Of a stretch of DNA of 15,126 nt, positions 8,552 to 15,063 are shown piece by piece. This DNA comes from an uncultured Atopobiaceae bacterium (GTDB lineage Bacteria > Actinomycetota > Coriobacteriia > Coriobacteriales > Atopobiaceae), in contig CANQSI010000016.1 of NCBI GenBank assembly GCA_947626465.1, positions 1-15,126 of the forward strand, given 5' to 3'. Position 1 is the first letter of the stretch; the number at the start of each line of letters is the position of its first letter. Below the pieces are notes generated by a model. That model ran no database searches. It was given only the letters and a program-made list of their open reading frames with translations, and had not been told where the DNA came from. A program made the position numbers and the translations under genes.

Positions 8552-9684
8552 TGGCCGACACCGCCACAGCGCCGCGCGTGGACGACCTTGAGGCGCGCCT
8601 TGCCGAGATCGAGCGCTACCTCCACGCCGATGAGGCGCGGACGCGGGTGGCTGAGCTCGAGGCGGCGAGCTCAGAGGCCTCCTTCTGGGAGGACGGCGAT
8701 GCCGCGCGCCAGACGATGAGCGAGCTCTCGCGCCTGAAGGCCGACCTCGCGAGCCTCGAGGAGAGCGCCTCGATGCTCGCCGACGCGAAGGCGGCCACCG
8801 AGCTCGCCGAGGAAACCGGCGACGAGGACCTCGCTGCGGAAGCCTCCGAGCTCGCCCGCTGCGTTGAGAAGTCGCTCGCCGAACTCGAGCTTTCGAGCTG
8901 GTTTTCCGACGACCTCGACCACGGCAACGCCATCGTCACCATCAAGCCCGGCCAAGGGGGCCTCGAGGCGCAGGACTGGACCTCCATGCTCCTTGCCATG
9001 TACCTGCGCTATGCCGAGCGCCGCGGCTGGAAGGTGGAGGTGAACGACGCGCCCGAGGGCGAGGTGATCGGCCTCGATCGCGCCACGTTTACCGTGCGCG
9101 GCAAGAACGCCTACGGCATGCTTCGCGCCGAGCAGGGGGTGCATCGCCTCGTGCGCATCTCCCCCACCGACGCGAACAAGCGCCGCCAGACTACCTTCGC
9201 GGGCGTGGAGGTGCTCCCCGACCTCCCGCAGGAGGTGGAGGTGGAGATCGATCCCTCCGACTTGCGCATCGACGTCTACCATGCCTCCGGCCCGGGCGGC
9301 CAGGGCGTGAACACCACCGACTCCGCCGTGCGCATCACGCACCTCCCCACGGGCCTCGTGGTCACGTGCCAAAACGAACGCTCGCAGATCCAGAACAAGG
9401 CGAGCGCCATGCGCATCCTGAAAGCGAGGCTCCTCGAGATCGAGCGCGAGAAGCGCGACGCCGAACTCGCCGAGCTCAAGGGCCCCAAACGCGACATCTC
9501 CTTCGGAAACCAAGTGCGCAACTACGTGCTCTTCCCCTATCGACTGGTGAAGGACACGCGCACCGGGCACGAGACCGGCAACGTCGATCGCGTGCTCGAG
9601 GACGGCGACCTCGACGACTTCGTGGTTGCCTACCACCGATGGGCGACGAGCGGACGCACCCAGGGCGCTGAGTCGCTCGACTAG
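8551..9684 (+). CDS. prfB: Peptide chain release factor 2 (RF2), no programmed frameshift
   Basis: The 377-aa factor reads UGA and UAA stop codons in the ribosomal A site and triggers peptide release. The N-terminal helical domain covers about residues 8-120. The GGQ loop is in HASGPGGQGVNTTDSAV (244-260; GGQ 249-251), the catalytic and methylation site. The codon-recognition loop reads ISPTDANKRR (203-212), so the RF2 SPF tripeptide appears as SPT (204-206). The frame runs straight through the region where many bacteria have an in-frame UGA and +1 frameshift, so that autoregulation is absent. The start is GTG at 8551, its G shared with the secA TAG stop, preceded by GGAGGAG inside secA, so translation is probably coupled. 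secA-prfB adjacency is common in bacteria. Confidence 0.97.
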
Positions 9685-9730
9685 AATGGACGTAAGCCGT
9701 CCGGCGTTTACCGCCGGCCGCGCACCGCGA
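9682..9730 (+). promoter_or_regulatory. Candidate -10 (TAGAAT) and tandem small hairpins upstream of the PTS gene
   Basis: TAGAAT (9682-9687) overlaps the prfB stop codon and is the best -10-like hexamer here; no good -35 is visible. It is followed at once by GGACG-N5-CGTCC (9688-9702), then CCGGCG-N5-CGCCGG (9701-9717), which shares two bases with the first, then CGCG-N3-CGCG (9719-9729), ending just before the AGGAGGA ribosome site. No T-run follows. The role is unknown; they could be operators or leader structures. Confidence 0.35.
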
Positions 9731-9738
9731 GGAGGATC

Positions 9739-10494
9739 TTGCAGCTCTCGAGCCTCATAGACTCCGCATTCGTGCAGCTCGGCGTAGCCGCGAGCGACTG
9801 GCGGGGCGCCGTGCGCGCAAGCATCGCCCCCATGGTGCGCGCAGGGGTTTTCGAGCCCTCCTACGTGGACGACATCATCTCCGGCGCCGAGGAGCACGGC
9901 CCCTACTTCGTGCTCACGAAGGGCGTGGCCATGCCGCATGGGCTCCCCGAGGCGGGCGTGAGGGAGCCCGCGCTCGGCATCTGCCGGCTCGAGACGCCCG
10001 TGGCCTTCGGCAACGCGGCGTGCGACCCCGTGCGTTACGTGCTGCCCTTCGGCTCCACCAGCGCCGAGGCGCATCTCGACGCCCTCACCGCGCTCGTCGA
10101 CCTCATCGGCGACCCCGCGTTCTTCGAAACCATCGACACCGCGCACACGCCAGAACCGGTGCTCGCCTACGTGCGAGCCGCCGAAGCGAAAAAGGGAGGA
10201 AGCGTGACTTACCACGCACTCGTCTGCTGCAGGGCGGGCATGGGAAGCTCCATGATGCTCAAGATCAAGGCAGACCAGGTTATCAAGGAAAACGGCTACC
10301 CCATCGAGACGCGCCCCGGCAACCTCAAGGCGCTCCACGCCTTCACCGGGGATCTCGTGATCACCATGGACGACCTCGTGGACGAGGTGCACGACGCGGG
10401 CATCTACGCCGTGGGCGTCGACGACATCCTCAACGTGAAGGAGATCAAGGAGGGCCTCGAAACCTTCCTTGCCTCGAAGAAGGACCAAGCGTAA
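9739..10494 (+). CDS. PTS EIIA-EIIB fusion, ascorbate/SgaA-SgaB-like
   Basis: The 251-aa phosphorelay protein takes phosphate from HPr on EIIA and passes it to EIIB for a sugar permease. EIIA (type 2, fructose/mannitol/ascorbate superfamily) covers about residues 1-147, with phospho-acceptor H67 in GVAMPHGLPEAGV and the conserved C-terminal HLDALTALVDLIGD. EIIB of lascorbate type covers about 157-246: LVCCRAGMGSSMMLK with C164 the likely phosphocysteine (a second Cys, C163, precedes it), then DLVITMDDLVDEV and GVDDILNVKEIKE. The start is TTG at 9739 behind a strong GAGGAGGA. No EIIC gene is in the window; the next genes are transaldolase and split transketolase, suggesting a substrate that enters the pentose phosphate pathway. 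A second start signal at 10204 could yield EIIB alone. The substrate is not determined. Confidence 0.9.
   Translation: MQLSSLIDSAFVQLGVAASDWRGAVRASIAPMVRAGVFEPSYVDDIISGAEEHGPYFVLTKGVAMPHGLPEAGVREPALGICRLETPVAFGNAACDPVRYVLPFGSTSAEAHLDALTALVDLIGDPAFFETIDTAHTPEPVLAYVRAAEAKKGGSVTYHALVCCRAGMGSSMMLKIKADQVIKENGYPIETRPGNLKALHAFTGDLVITMDDLVDEVHDAGIYAVGVDDILNVKEIKEGLETFLASKKDQA
10194..10206 (+). promoter_or_regulatory. Possible internal ribosome binding site and GTG start for free EIIB
   Basis: Between the EIIA and EIIB domains the sequence reads AAAGGGAGGAAGCGTGACT. The GGAGG core (10195-10199) lies 4 nt before an in-frame GTG at 10204, exactly where the EIIB domain begins. Initiation there would give a product of about 96 aa, the size of stand-alone SgaB/UlaB proteins. 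The spacing is slightly short. Alternatively this is a linker coding for KKGGS with chance similarity to an RBS. Confidence 0.4.
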
Positions 10495-10561
10495 GGCAGA
10501 GGTGGATGAGGCGCGCACCTCGCGCGCGAAACACGGCCGCAGGGCCAGAAGGGACACGTCA

Positions 10562-11230
10562 ATGAAGTTCTTCATCGACACCGCGGACATCGACGAGATC
10601 AAGAAGGCGCTTTCCTGGGGCTGCCTTGCCGGCGTCACCACAAACCCCAGCCTCTATTCGCGCATCGGCGGCAAGCTCGCCGACTTCGAGGCGCACATGA
10701 CCAAGATCGCCCAGCTCTGCGAGGGGCTGCCGGTGTCGGCCGAGTCCACCGCCACCACCGCCGAGGGCATGATCGAGGAGGGCAAGCACCTCGCCTCGCT
10801 CGCTCCGAACATCGTCGTGAAGCTCCCCATCGGCGAGGCCGCCCTCGAGGCCACACACGCGCTCAAGGCCGAGGGAGTGAACGTGAACATGACGCTCATC
10901 TTCTCCGCTCCGCAGGCGCTCCTCGCCGCGGCCGCCGGCGCGCGCTACGTGTCGCCCTTCGTCGGCCGCTTCGACGACATCGGAGACGACGGCATCGCCC
11001 AGCTCGGCACCATCGTCTCCGCCGTGAAGAACTACTACTCGCCCGAGCAGTGCGAGATCATCACCGCCTCCGTGCGCACCCCCTACCACGTGACGCAAGC
11101 CGCGCTCCTCGGCGCCGACATCGCCACCGTGCCGCTCGGAGCGCTCGAGAAATGCCTCAAGCACCCGCTCACCGAGCAGGGTCTCGCCGCCTTCGAGGCC
11201 GACTGGAAGAAGGTCACAGCCGAGGCGTAA
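10562..11230 (+). CDS. talC: Transaldolase, TalC/FSA (MipB) family
   Basis: The 222-aa class I aldolase-fold enzyme probably moves a dihydroxyacetone unit between sedoheptulose-7-P and glyceraldehyde-3-P in the non-oxidative pentose phosphate pathway. Visible: MKFFIDTADIDEIK start, GVTTNPSL (24-31), Schiff-base lysine K87 in IVVKLP, and VSPFVGRFDDIGDDG (130-144). Two positions separate transaldolases from fructose-6-phosphate aldolase: where E. coli FSA has Gln59 and Tyr131, this protein has E61 (VSAEST) and F133 (SPFVGR), as in transaldolases. The ATG at 10562 has AAGGGA upstream and gives the family length; longer frames reach back into the gap after the PTS gene. It is followed by both transketolase halves, so the three genes together supply non-oxidative pentose phosphate interconversion. 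Confidence 0.93.
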   Translation: MKFFIDTADIDEIKKALSWGCLAGVTTNPSLYSRIGGKLADFEAHMTKIAQLCEGLPVSAESTATTAEGMIEEGKHLASLAPNIVVKLPIGEAALEATHALKAEGVNVNMTLIFSAPQALLAAAAGARYVSPFVGRFDDIGDDGIAQLGTIVSAVKNYYSPEQCEIITASVRTPYHVTQAALLGADIATVPLGALEKCLKHPLTEQGLAAFEADWKKVTAEA

Positions 11231-11240
11231 GCATCCGTTC

Positions 11241-11267
11241 GCTTTGGCGCCCGCAGGGGCGCCAAGC
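11241..11267 (+). terminator. Hairpin between transaldolase and transketolase N gene
   Basis: TTGGCGCCC (11244-11252), loop GCAG and GGGCGCCAA (11257-11265) form a perfect 9-bp stem, extendable by a bulged GC/GC clamp. It lies 13 nt past the transaldolase stop. The tail (TCGTTATTCCC...CTTTT) is only loosely T-rich, so partial termination that lowers transketolase expression, or a processing site, is more likely than full termination. Confidence 0.5.
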
Positions 11268-11299
11268 TCGTTATTCCCTGCTCTTTTGAGAGGAGCGCC

Positions 11300-12181
11300 A
11301 TGCCCGCAACGCCCATTCAGCGGCCTTCGACCAAGGAGCTCATGCTCAGGTCGAACGAGATGCGCCACGACATCATCACGATGCTCGAGGCAGCCGGTTC
11401 CGGCCACCCAGGCGGCTCGCTTTCCGCCACCGACATCCTCTGCGCCCTGTGGTTCTCGGGCGTGATGGTCTACGACCCGAAGGATCCGCATTGGGCCGGA
11501 AGGGATCGCCTCATCCTCTCGAAGGGCCATGCGGCGCCTGCGCTCTACGCGGCGTTCAAGCAGGTGGGCTGGGTCGCCGAGGAGGAGCTGCCCACGCTTC
11601 GCCACCTCGGGAGCCGCCTCGCCGGACACCCGGATTCACACCTCATCCCCGGCGTGGAGGTGTGCTCGGGCTCGCTCGGTCAGGGCCTCGCCATCTCCAT
11701 CGGCATCGCCATCGGCACGAAGCTCGACCAGAAGAAGCACGGCGGGGATCTCCCCCACGTGTGGTGCATCACTGGCGATGGCGAGATGCAGGAGGGTTCG
11801 AACTGGGAATCGCTCATGTTCGGCGCCCACCGCAAGCTCGACCACGTCACCCTCATCGTCGACCTCAACGATCTCCAGATCGACGGGCACGTGAGCGAGG
11901 TGAATTCGCTCGGCGACATCGATGCGAAACTCGAGGCGTTCGGCTGGAAGGTGCGCCACATCGACGGCCACGACCTCGACGCGCTCGTGGACGCATTCGC
12001 GTGGGCACGGAGCCACACGGGCAGCCCGAGCGCCATCGTGTGCGACACCATCAAGGGCAAGGGCGTTTCCTTCATGGAAGACGCGGTGAACTGGCACGGC
12101 GTTGCGCCCAAGAAGGAAGAGGCGGAGCGCGCGCTCGCAGAGCTCGACGCTGCGCGCGAAACCATCGAAAGCGAGGGCTAA
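11300..12181 (+). CDS. Transketolase N-terminal subunit (ThDP-binding half)
   Basis: The 293-aa protein is the pyrophosphate-binding half of a transketolase split into two genes. With the next gene product it transfers two-carbon units between pentose, heptose and hexose phosphates using thiamine diphosphate and Mg2+. Motifs: GSGHPGGSLSATD (33-45, H36), LSKGHAAPALYA (73-84), SGSLGQGL (123-130), and the ThDP motif from GDG (159-161) through EMQEGSNWES to N190 in VDLNDLQIDG. It stops after the first domain, as split TktN proteins of about 270-290 aa do. The start is ATG at 11300 with GAGAGGAG upstream. The C-terminal gene begins 3 nt after its stop, so the two are translationally coupled and likely made in equal amounts. 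Confidence 0.96.
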   Translation: MPATPIQRPSTKELMLRSNEMRHDIITMLEAAGSGHPGGSLSATDILCALWFSGVMVYDPKDPHWAGRDRLILSKGHAAPALYAAFKQVGWVAEEELPTLRHLGSRLAGHPDSHLIPGVEVCSGSLGQGLAISIGIAIGTKLDQKKHGGDLPHVWCITGDGEMQEGSNWESLMFGAHRKLDHVTLIVDLNDLQIDGHVSEVNSLGDIDAKLEAFGWKVRHIDGHDLDALVDAFAWARSHTGSPSAIVCDTIKGKGVSFMEDAVNWHGVAPKKEEAERALAELDAARETIESEG

Positions 12182-12184
12182 GCC

Positions 12185-13114
12185 ATGGCAGATCGAGCGA
12201 CCCGCGCGGCCTTCGGCCCCACACTCATCGAGCTCGTAAAAGAGGGAATGGACGTCATGGCGGTGGATGCCGATCTCGCCGGCTCCACCACCACCGGCCA
12301 GCTTGGCGCCTTCGATCCCGACCGCCTCGTGGACGTCGGCATCGCCGAGCAGGACATGGTGGGCATTGCGGCGGGGCTCGCGCTCACGGGCCGCATCGTC
12401 TTCACCGGTTCCTTTGCGGCGTTCGGCACCGGCCGTTGCCTCGACCAGATCCGAAACACCGTATGCGACACGAACCTCAACGTGAAGATCTGTCCCACGC
12501 ACTCCGGCGTGACGGTGGGCGAGGACGGCGCCACCCACCAGGCCCTCGAGGACATCGCGCTCATGCGCACGCTCCCCAACATGCGCGTGCTCGTACCAGC
12601 CGACTACCACGCCGCCGCGGCGGCGGTGCGCCTCGCCGCCACCACCGACGGCCCGCTCTACGTGCGGATGGGACGCTTCCCCGTGCCCGAGATCTACGAC
12701 GAGGACTTCAAGGGCGGGCTTCCGTTTGCGGGCGTGGTGCGCGAGGGCACCGACCTCACGATCCTCGCCTGCGGCCTCGAGGTGTCCATGGCCATGAAGG
12801 CGGCGGATTCTCTCGCCGCGCAGGGCATCTCCGCGGAGGTCGTCGACGTCTTCTCGGTGAAGCCCCTCGACGAGGACGTGATCCTCGGCTCGGCGGCGAA
12901 GACTGGGCGCGTGCTCACGTGCGAGGAACACAGCGTCTTGGGCGGCATGGGCTCTGCCGTGGCGGAGCTCCTCGCGGAGAAGCTCCCGACGCCCATGGAG
13001 TTCCTCGGCATGCGCGGCTTCGGCACGAGCGCCCCGGGCGATGTACTGCTCAAGCATTACGGTCTCGACGAGGTGGGCGTGGAAGCCGCCGCGAAGAAGC
13101 TCCTCGCGCGCTAG
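12185..13114 (+). CDS. Transketolase C-terminal subunit (pyrimidine-binding half)
   Basis: The 309-aa protein forms the pyrimidine-binding and C-terminal domains of the split transketolase and pairs with the product of the gene ending at 12181. The catalytic glutamate that activates the thiamine aminopyrimidine is E55 in DVGIAEQDMVGIAAGLA. TGSFAAFGTGRCLDQIRN (74-91), THSGVTVGEDGATHQALEDI (105-124), VLVPADY and YVRMGRFPVPE follow. The last third (about 190-309) is the transketolase C-terminal fold with LACGLEVSMAMKAAD and EEHSVLGGMGSAVAELL. The start ATG at 12185 has only a weak GAGGG nearby, consistent with coupling to the upstream gene 3 nt away. A strong terminator follows, closing the PTS-transaldolase-transketolase group. 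Confidence 0.96.
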   Translation: MADRATRAAFGPTLIELVKEGMDVMAVDADLAGSTTTGQLGAFDPDRLVDVGIAEQDMVGIAAGLALTGRIVFTGSFAAFGTGRCLDQIRNTVCDTNLNVKICPTHSGVTVGEDGATHQALEDIALMRTLPNMRVLVPADYHAAAAAVRLAATTDGPLYVRMGRFPVPEIYDEDFKGGLPFAGVVREGTDLTILACGLEVSMAMKAADSLAAQGISAEVVDVFSVKPLDEDVILGSAAKTGRVLTCEEHSVLGGMGSAVAELLAEKLPTPMEFLGMRGFGTSAPGDVLLKHYGLDEVGVEAAAKKLLAR

Positions 13115-13137
13115 CGCCTTTCGCATCGCGAAGTCTC

Positions 13138-13180
13138 GCGGAGCGGGTGTGGCTGCCAAGCCGCGCACGCTCCGCTTTTT
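13138..13180 (+). terminator. Rho-independent terminator after transketolase
   Basis: GCGGAGCG (13138-13145) pairs with CGCTCCGC (13168-13175), with an additional inner GGCT/AGCC stem, followed directly by TTTTT (13176-13180). It lies 24 nt past the transketolase stop and is a clear intrinsic terminator that separates the metabolic group from the HAD/MBL pair. Confidence 0.85.
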
Positions 13181-13187
13181 GACGCAT

Positions 13188-13227
13188 GCTCCGCTATCCT
13201 TGTGGACTGTTGGCACTGGCGCGGAGC
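13188..13227 (+). promoter_or_regulatory. Second copy of the terminator arms in the HAD gene leader
   Basis: GCTCCGC (13188-13194) and GCGGAGC (13221-13227) form another inverted repeat just after the terminator, enclosing a TATCCT hexamer (13195-13200) that may be the -10 of the HAD gene. A TTGACG lies at 13179-13184, but only 10 nt from TATCCT, too close for a standard promoter. The promoter call is weak; the repeat itself is plain. Confidence 0.3.
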
Positions 13228-13244
13228 GCGTGAGGGGAGGCGCC

Positions 13245-14087
13245 ATGTCCTCGGCCTTTTTCTTTGACGTAGACGGCACGCTCATCTACCACGACAAAGA
13301 GCATCACGGCACGAAGGTGGGCGACGAGATCTCCACCCTTCCCACCGAGCGCGTGCAAGACGCCATCCGCGAGCTCGTGGCCAGGGGCCACCACGCCTTC
13401 CTCGCCACGGGGCGCGGCAGGCACTCCATCGAACAGGACATCATCGACCTCGGCTTCGAAGGCGTCATCTCCATGAACGGCGCGAAGGCGCAGATCGGCG
13501 ACCACGTGCTCCTCGACACGCGCCTCACGCCAACGCAGGTGGAGGATCTCGCCCACGAGGTCGAGCGCCTCGGCATCGCGGCGGCTTTCGAGGGCCCGGA
13601 CGAATCGGTGCTCTTCCTGCCGCGTACGCTGCCGGAAGATTTCCAGAACCCCTTCTACGAGAGCCCCACCGCGCACGACTTCGAGGAGCTCCGCGCGATC
13701 GCGCCCGAGCTCAACTTCACGAAGATCATCACCGTGCACACCCAAAGCGACATCTATCGCCAGAGCCGCTACCTCATGGACAACTACCGGCTCCTCGACA
13801 GCGGATTCATGTTCCATGAATTCGTGCTTCCAGGCGTGGACAAGGGCGTGGCGCTGCGCGCGATCGTGGACGCCATTCCCGAGAAGCCCGACACGGTCTA
13901 CGCGTTCGGCGATTCCGAGAACGACCTCGGGATGATCAAGGCCGCCGACGTGGGCGTGGCGATGGGGAGCTCGCCGGACTACATGCGGAAGGCGGCCGAC
14001 ATCGTCTGCGAGGGCGCCGACGAGGACGGCGTGGCCTGCGAGCTCGAACGCCTCGGCTTCGTGGGCGTTGGCGCGTGCAAGGAGTAG
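13245..14087 (+). CDS. HAD-superfamily phosphatase, Cof type (subclass IIB)
   Basis: The 280-aa predicted phosphatase acts on small phosphorylated metabolites in the cytoplasm. HAD motif I is FFDVDGTL (6-13) with nucleophile D8 and acid D10; motif II is LATGRGR (53-59, T55); motif III is K200 in GVDKGVAL; motif IV is GDSENDLGM (222-230) with D223 and D227. The roughly 120-residue insert between motifs II and III is the C2B cap of Cof-like enzymes such as sugar-phosphate and FMN/PLP phosphatases. The ATG at 13245 is chosen because GAGGGGAGG precedes it and motif I must be near the N terminus; the frame is open far upstream through the terminator. It lies downstream of a terminator and 3 nt before the MBL gene, whose ribosome site overlaps its last codons. 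The substrate is unknown. Confidence 0.93.
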   Translation: MSSAFFFDVDGTLIYHDKEHHGTKVGDEISTLPTERVQDAIRELVARGHHAFLATGRGRHSIEQDIIDLGFEGVISMNGAKAQIGDHVLLDTRLTPTQVEDLAHEVERLGIAAAFEGPDESVLFLPRTLPEDFQNPFYESPTAHDFEELRAIAPELNFTKIITVHTQSDIYRQSRYLMDNYRLLDSGFMFHEFVLPGVDKGVALRAIVDAIPEKPDTVYAFGDSENDLGMIKAADVGVAMGSSPDYMRKAADIVCEGADEDGVACELERLGFVGVGACKE

Positions 14088-14090
14088 CCC

Positions 14091-14972
14091 GTGTACGAGC
14101 TCGAACAGGTGAGCGAGCACTGCTATTACGTGAGGTGCCCCGCGAAGGTGGGCATCGTGGAGACGGGCGCGGGCGAGGTCTGCCTCATCGACGGGGGAAG
14201 CGATAAGGACGCCGGCCGTCGCGTGAGAAAGATCCTCGATGCGCACGGCTGGCGCCTGCGCGCAATCTACAACACCCATTCCCATGCCGACCACATCGGC
14301 GGCAACCGCTACCTCCAAGGCCAGACCGGATGCCGCATCTTCGCGCCCGACGTAGAGGCCGCCTTCACGCGCCACCCGCTTCTCGAGCCCGCGCTCGTGT
14401 TTGGGGGCTATCCGCCGAAGGACCTCCGCCACAAGTTCCTCCTGGCGGCTTCGAGCGAAGCCGAGGTGCTCACGCCGGGCGACCTGCCGGATGGATGGGA
14501 GACCGTTGATCTCTCCGGACACTACCTCTCCATGGTGGGCTTTCGCACGCCGGACGACGTGGTGTACCTCGCAGATTGCCTCTCAAGCGAGCAGACGCTC
14601 AAGAAGTACGGCCTCTCCTACCTCTTCGACGTGGCCGCCTACCTCGCCACGCTCGAGAAGGTGCGCGTGATGCACGCCGCGATGTTCGTGCCCGCGCACG
14701 CCGACGCCACGCGCGACATCGCGCCCCTCGTAGACGCGAATGTGGCGAAGGTGCGCGAGATCGCGGAACGCATCGTCTGCATCTGCGAGGAGCCGAAGAC
14801 CACTGACGAGGTGGCGAGCGCGCTCTTCGGCGCCTACGGCCTTCGCATGAGCTTCGAGCAGTACGCGCTCATCTCAAGCACGGCACGCTCCTACCTCGCC
14901 TACCTTCGTGATGCAGGCCGCATCGAGCCCCTCATCGAGCCCACGCAGCTGCTCTGGCACGCCTGCGAGTGA
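14091..14972 (+). CDS. Metallo-beta-lactamase-fold hydrolase with C-terminal winged-helix-like domain
   Basis: The 293-aa predicted metal-dependent hydrolase carries the metal motif H63-S-H65-A-D67-H68 in NTHSHADHIGGNRYL. Later ligands are H144 (LSGHYLSMVGF), D162 (YLADCLSS) and H203 (FVPAHAD), so the two-metal site is complete. The C-terminal part (about 222-290), with ICEEPKTTDEVASALFG, a helix-rich region and SYLAYLRDAGRIEP, resembles the small winged-helix tail of LACTB2-like MBL proteins. The substrate is not predictable; thioester, lactone or RNA hydrolysis all occur in the fold. The start is GTG at 14091, six bases after GGAG, which lies over the HAD stop codon, so translation is probably coupled with the HAD gene. 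It converges on the 5S rRNA gene. Confidence 0.92.
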   Translation: MYELEQVSEHCYYVRCPAKVGIVETGAGEVCLIDGGSDKDAGRRVRKILDAHGWRLRAIYNTHSHADHIGGNRYLQGQTGCRIFAPDVEAAFTRHPLLEPALVFGGYPPKDLRHKFLLAASSEAEVLTPGDLPDGWETVDLSGHYLSMVGFRTPDDVVYLADCLSSEQTLKKYGLSYLFDVAAYLATLEKVRVMHAAMFVPAHADATRDIAPLVDANVAKVREIAERIVCICEEPKTTDEVASALFGAYGLRMSFEQYALISSTARSYLAYLRDAGRIEPLIEPTQLLWHACE

Positions 14973-15015
14973 GGGGCGAGGCACGTACGCCTGCTCGCCA
15001 CCGAGAATCGGCATG

Positions 15016-15040
15016 AAAAAAGCCGGCTCGCGGCCGGCTT
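15016..15040 (-). terminator. Terminator of the rRNA operon, shared with the convergent MBL gene
   Basis: AAGCCGGC (15020-15027), loop TCGCG and GCCGGCTT (15033-15040) form an 8-bp stem. On the minus strand it is followed by TTTTTT (complement of 15016-15021), a strong intrinsic terminator about 25 nt past the 3' end of 5S rRNA. On the plus strand it is followed by TTCCTTC, so it may also end the MBL transcript, though less efficiently. Confidence 0.85.
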
Positions 15041-15063
15041 CCTTCATCTAAGTGTCTCCGGCG

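Noticed and set aside
10186..10194. AAAAAG run in the EIIA-EIIB linker as a possible -1 slippery site
   Set aside because: In the reading frame it is G-AAA-AAG, not a full A-AAA-AAG heptamer; the two domains are already in one frame, so slippage is not needed.
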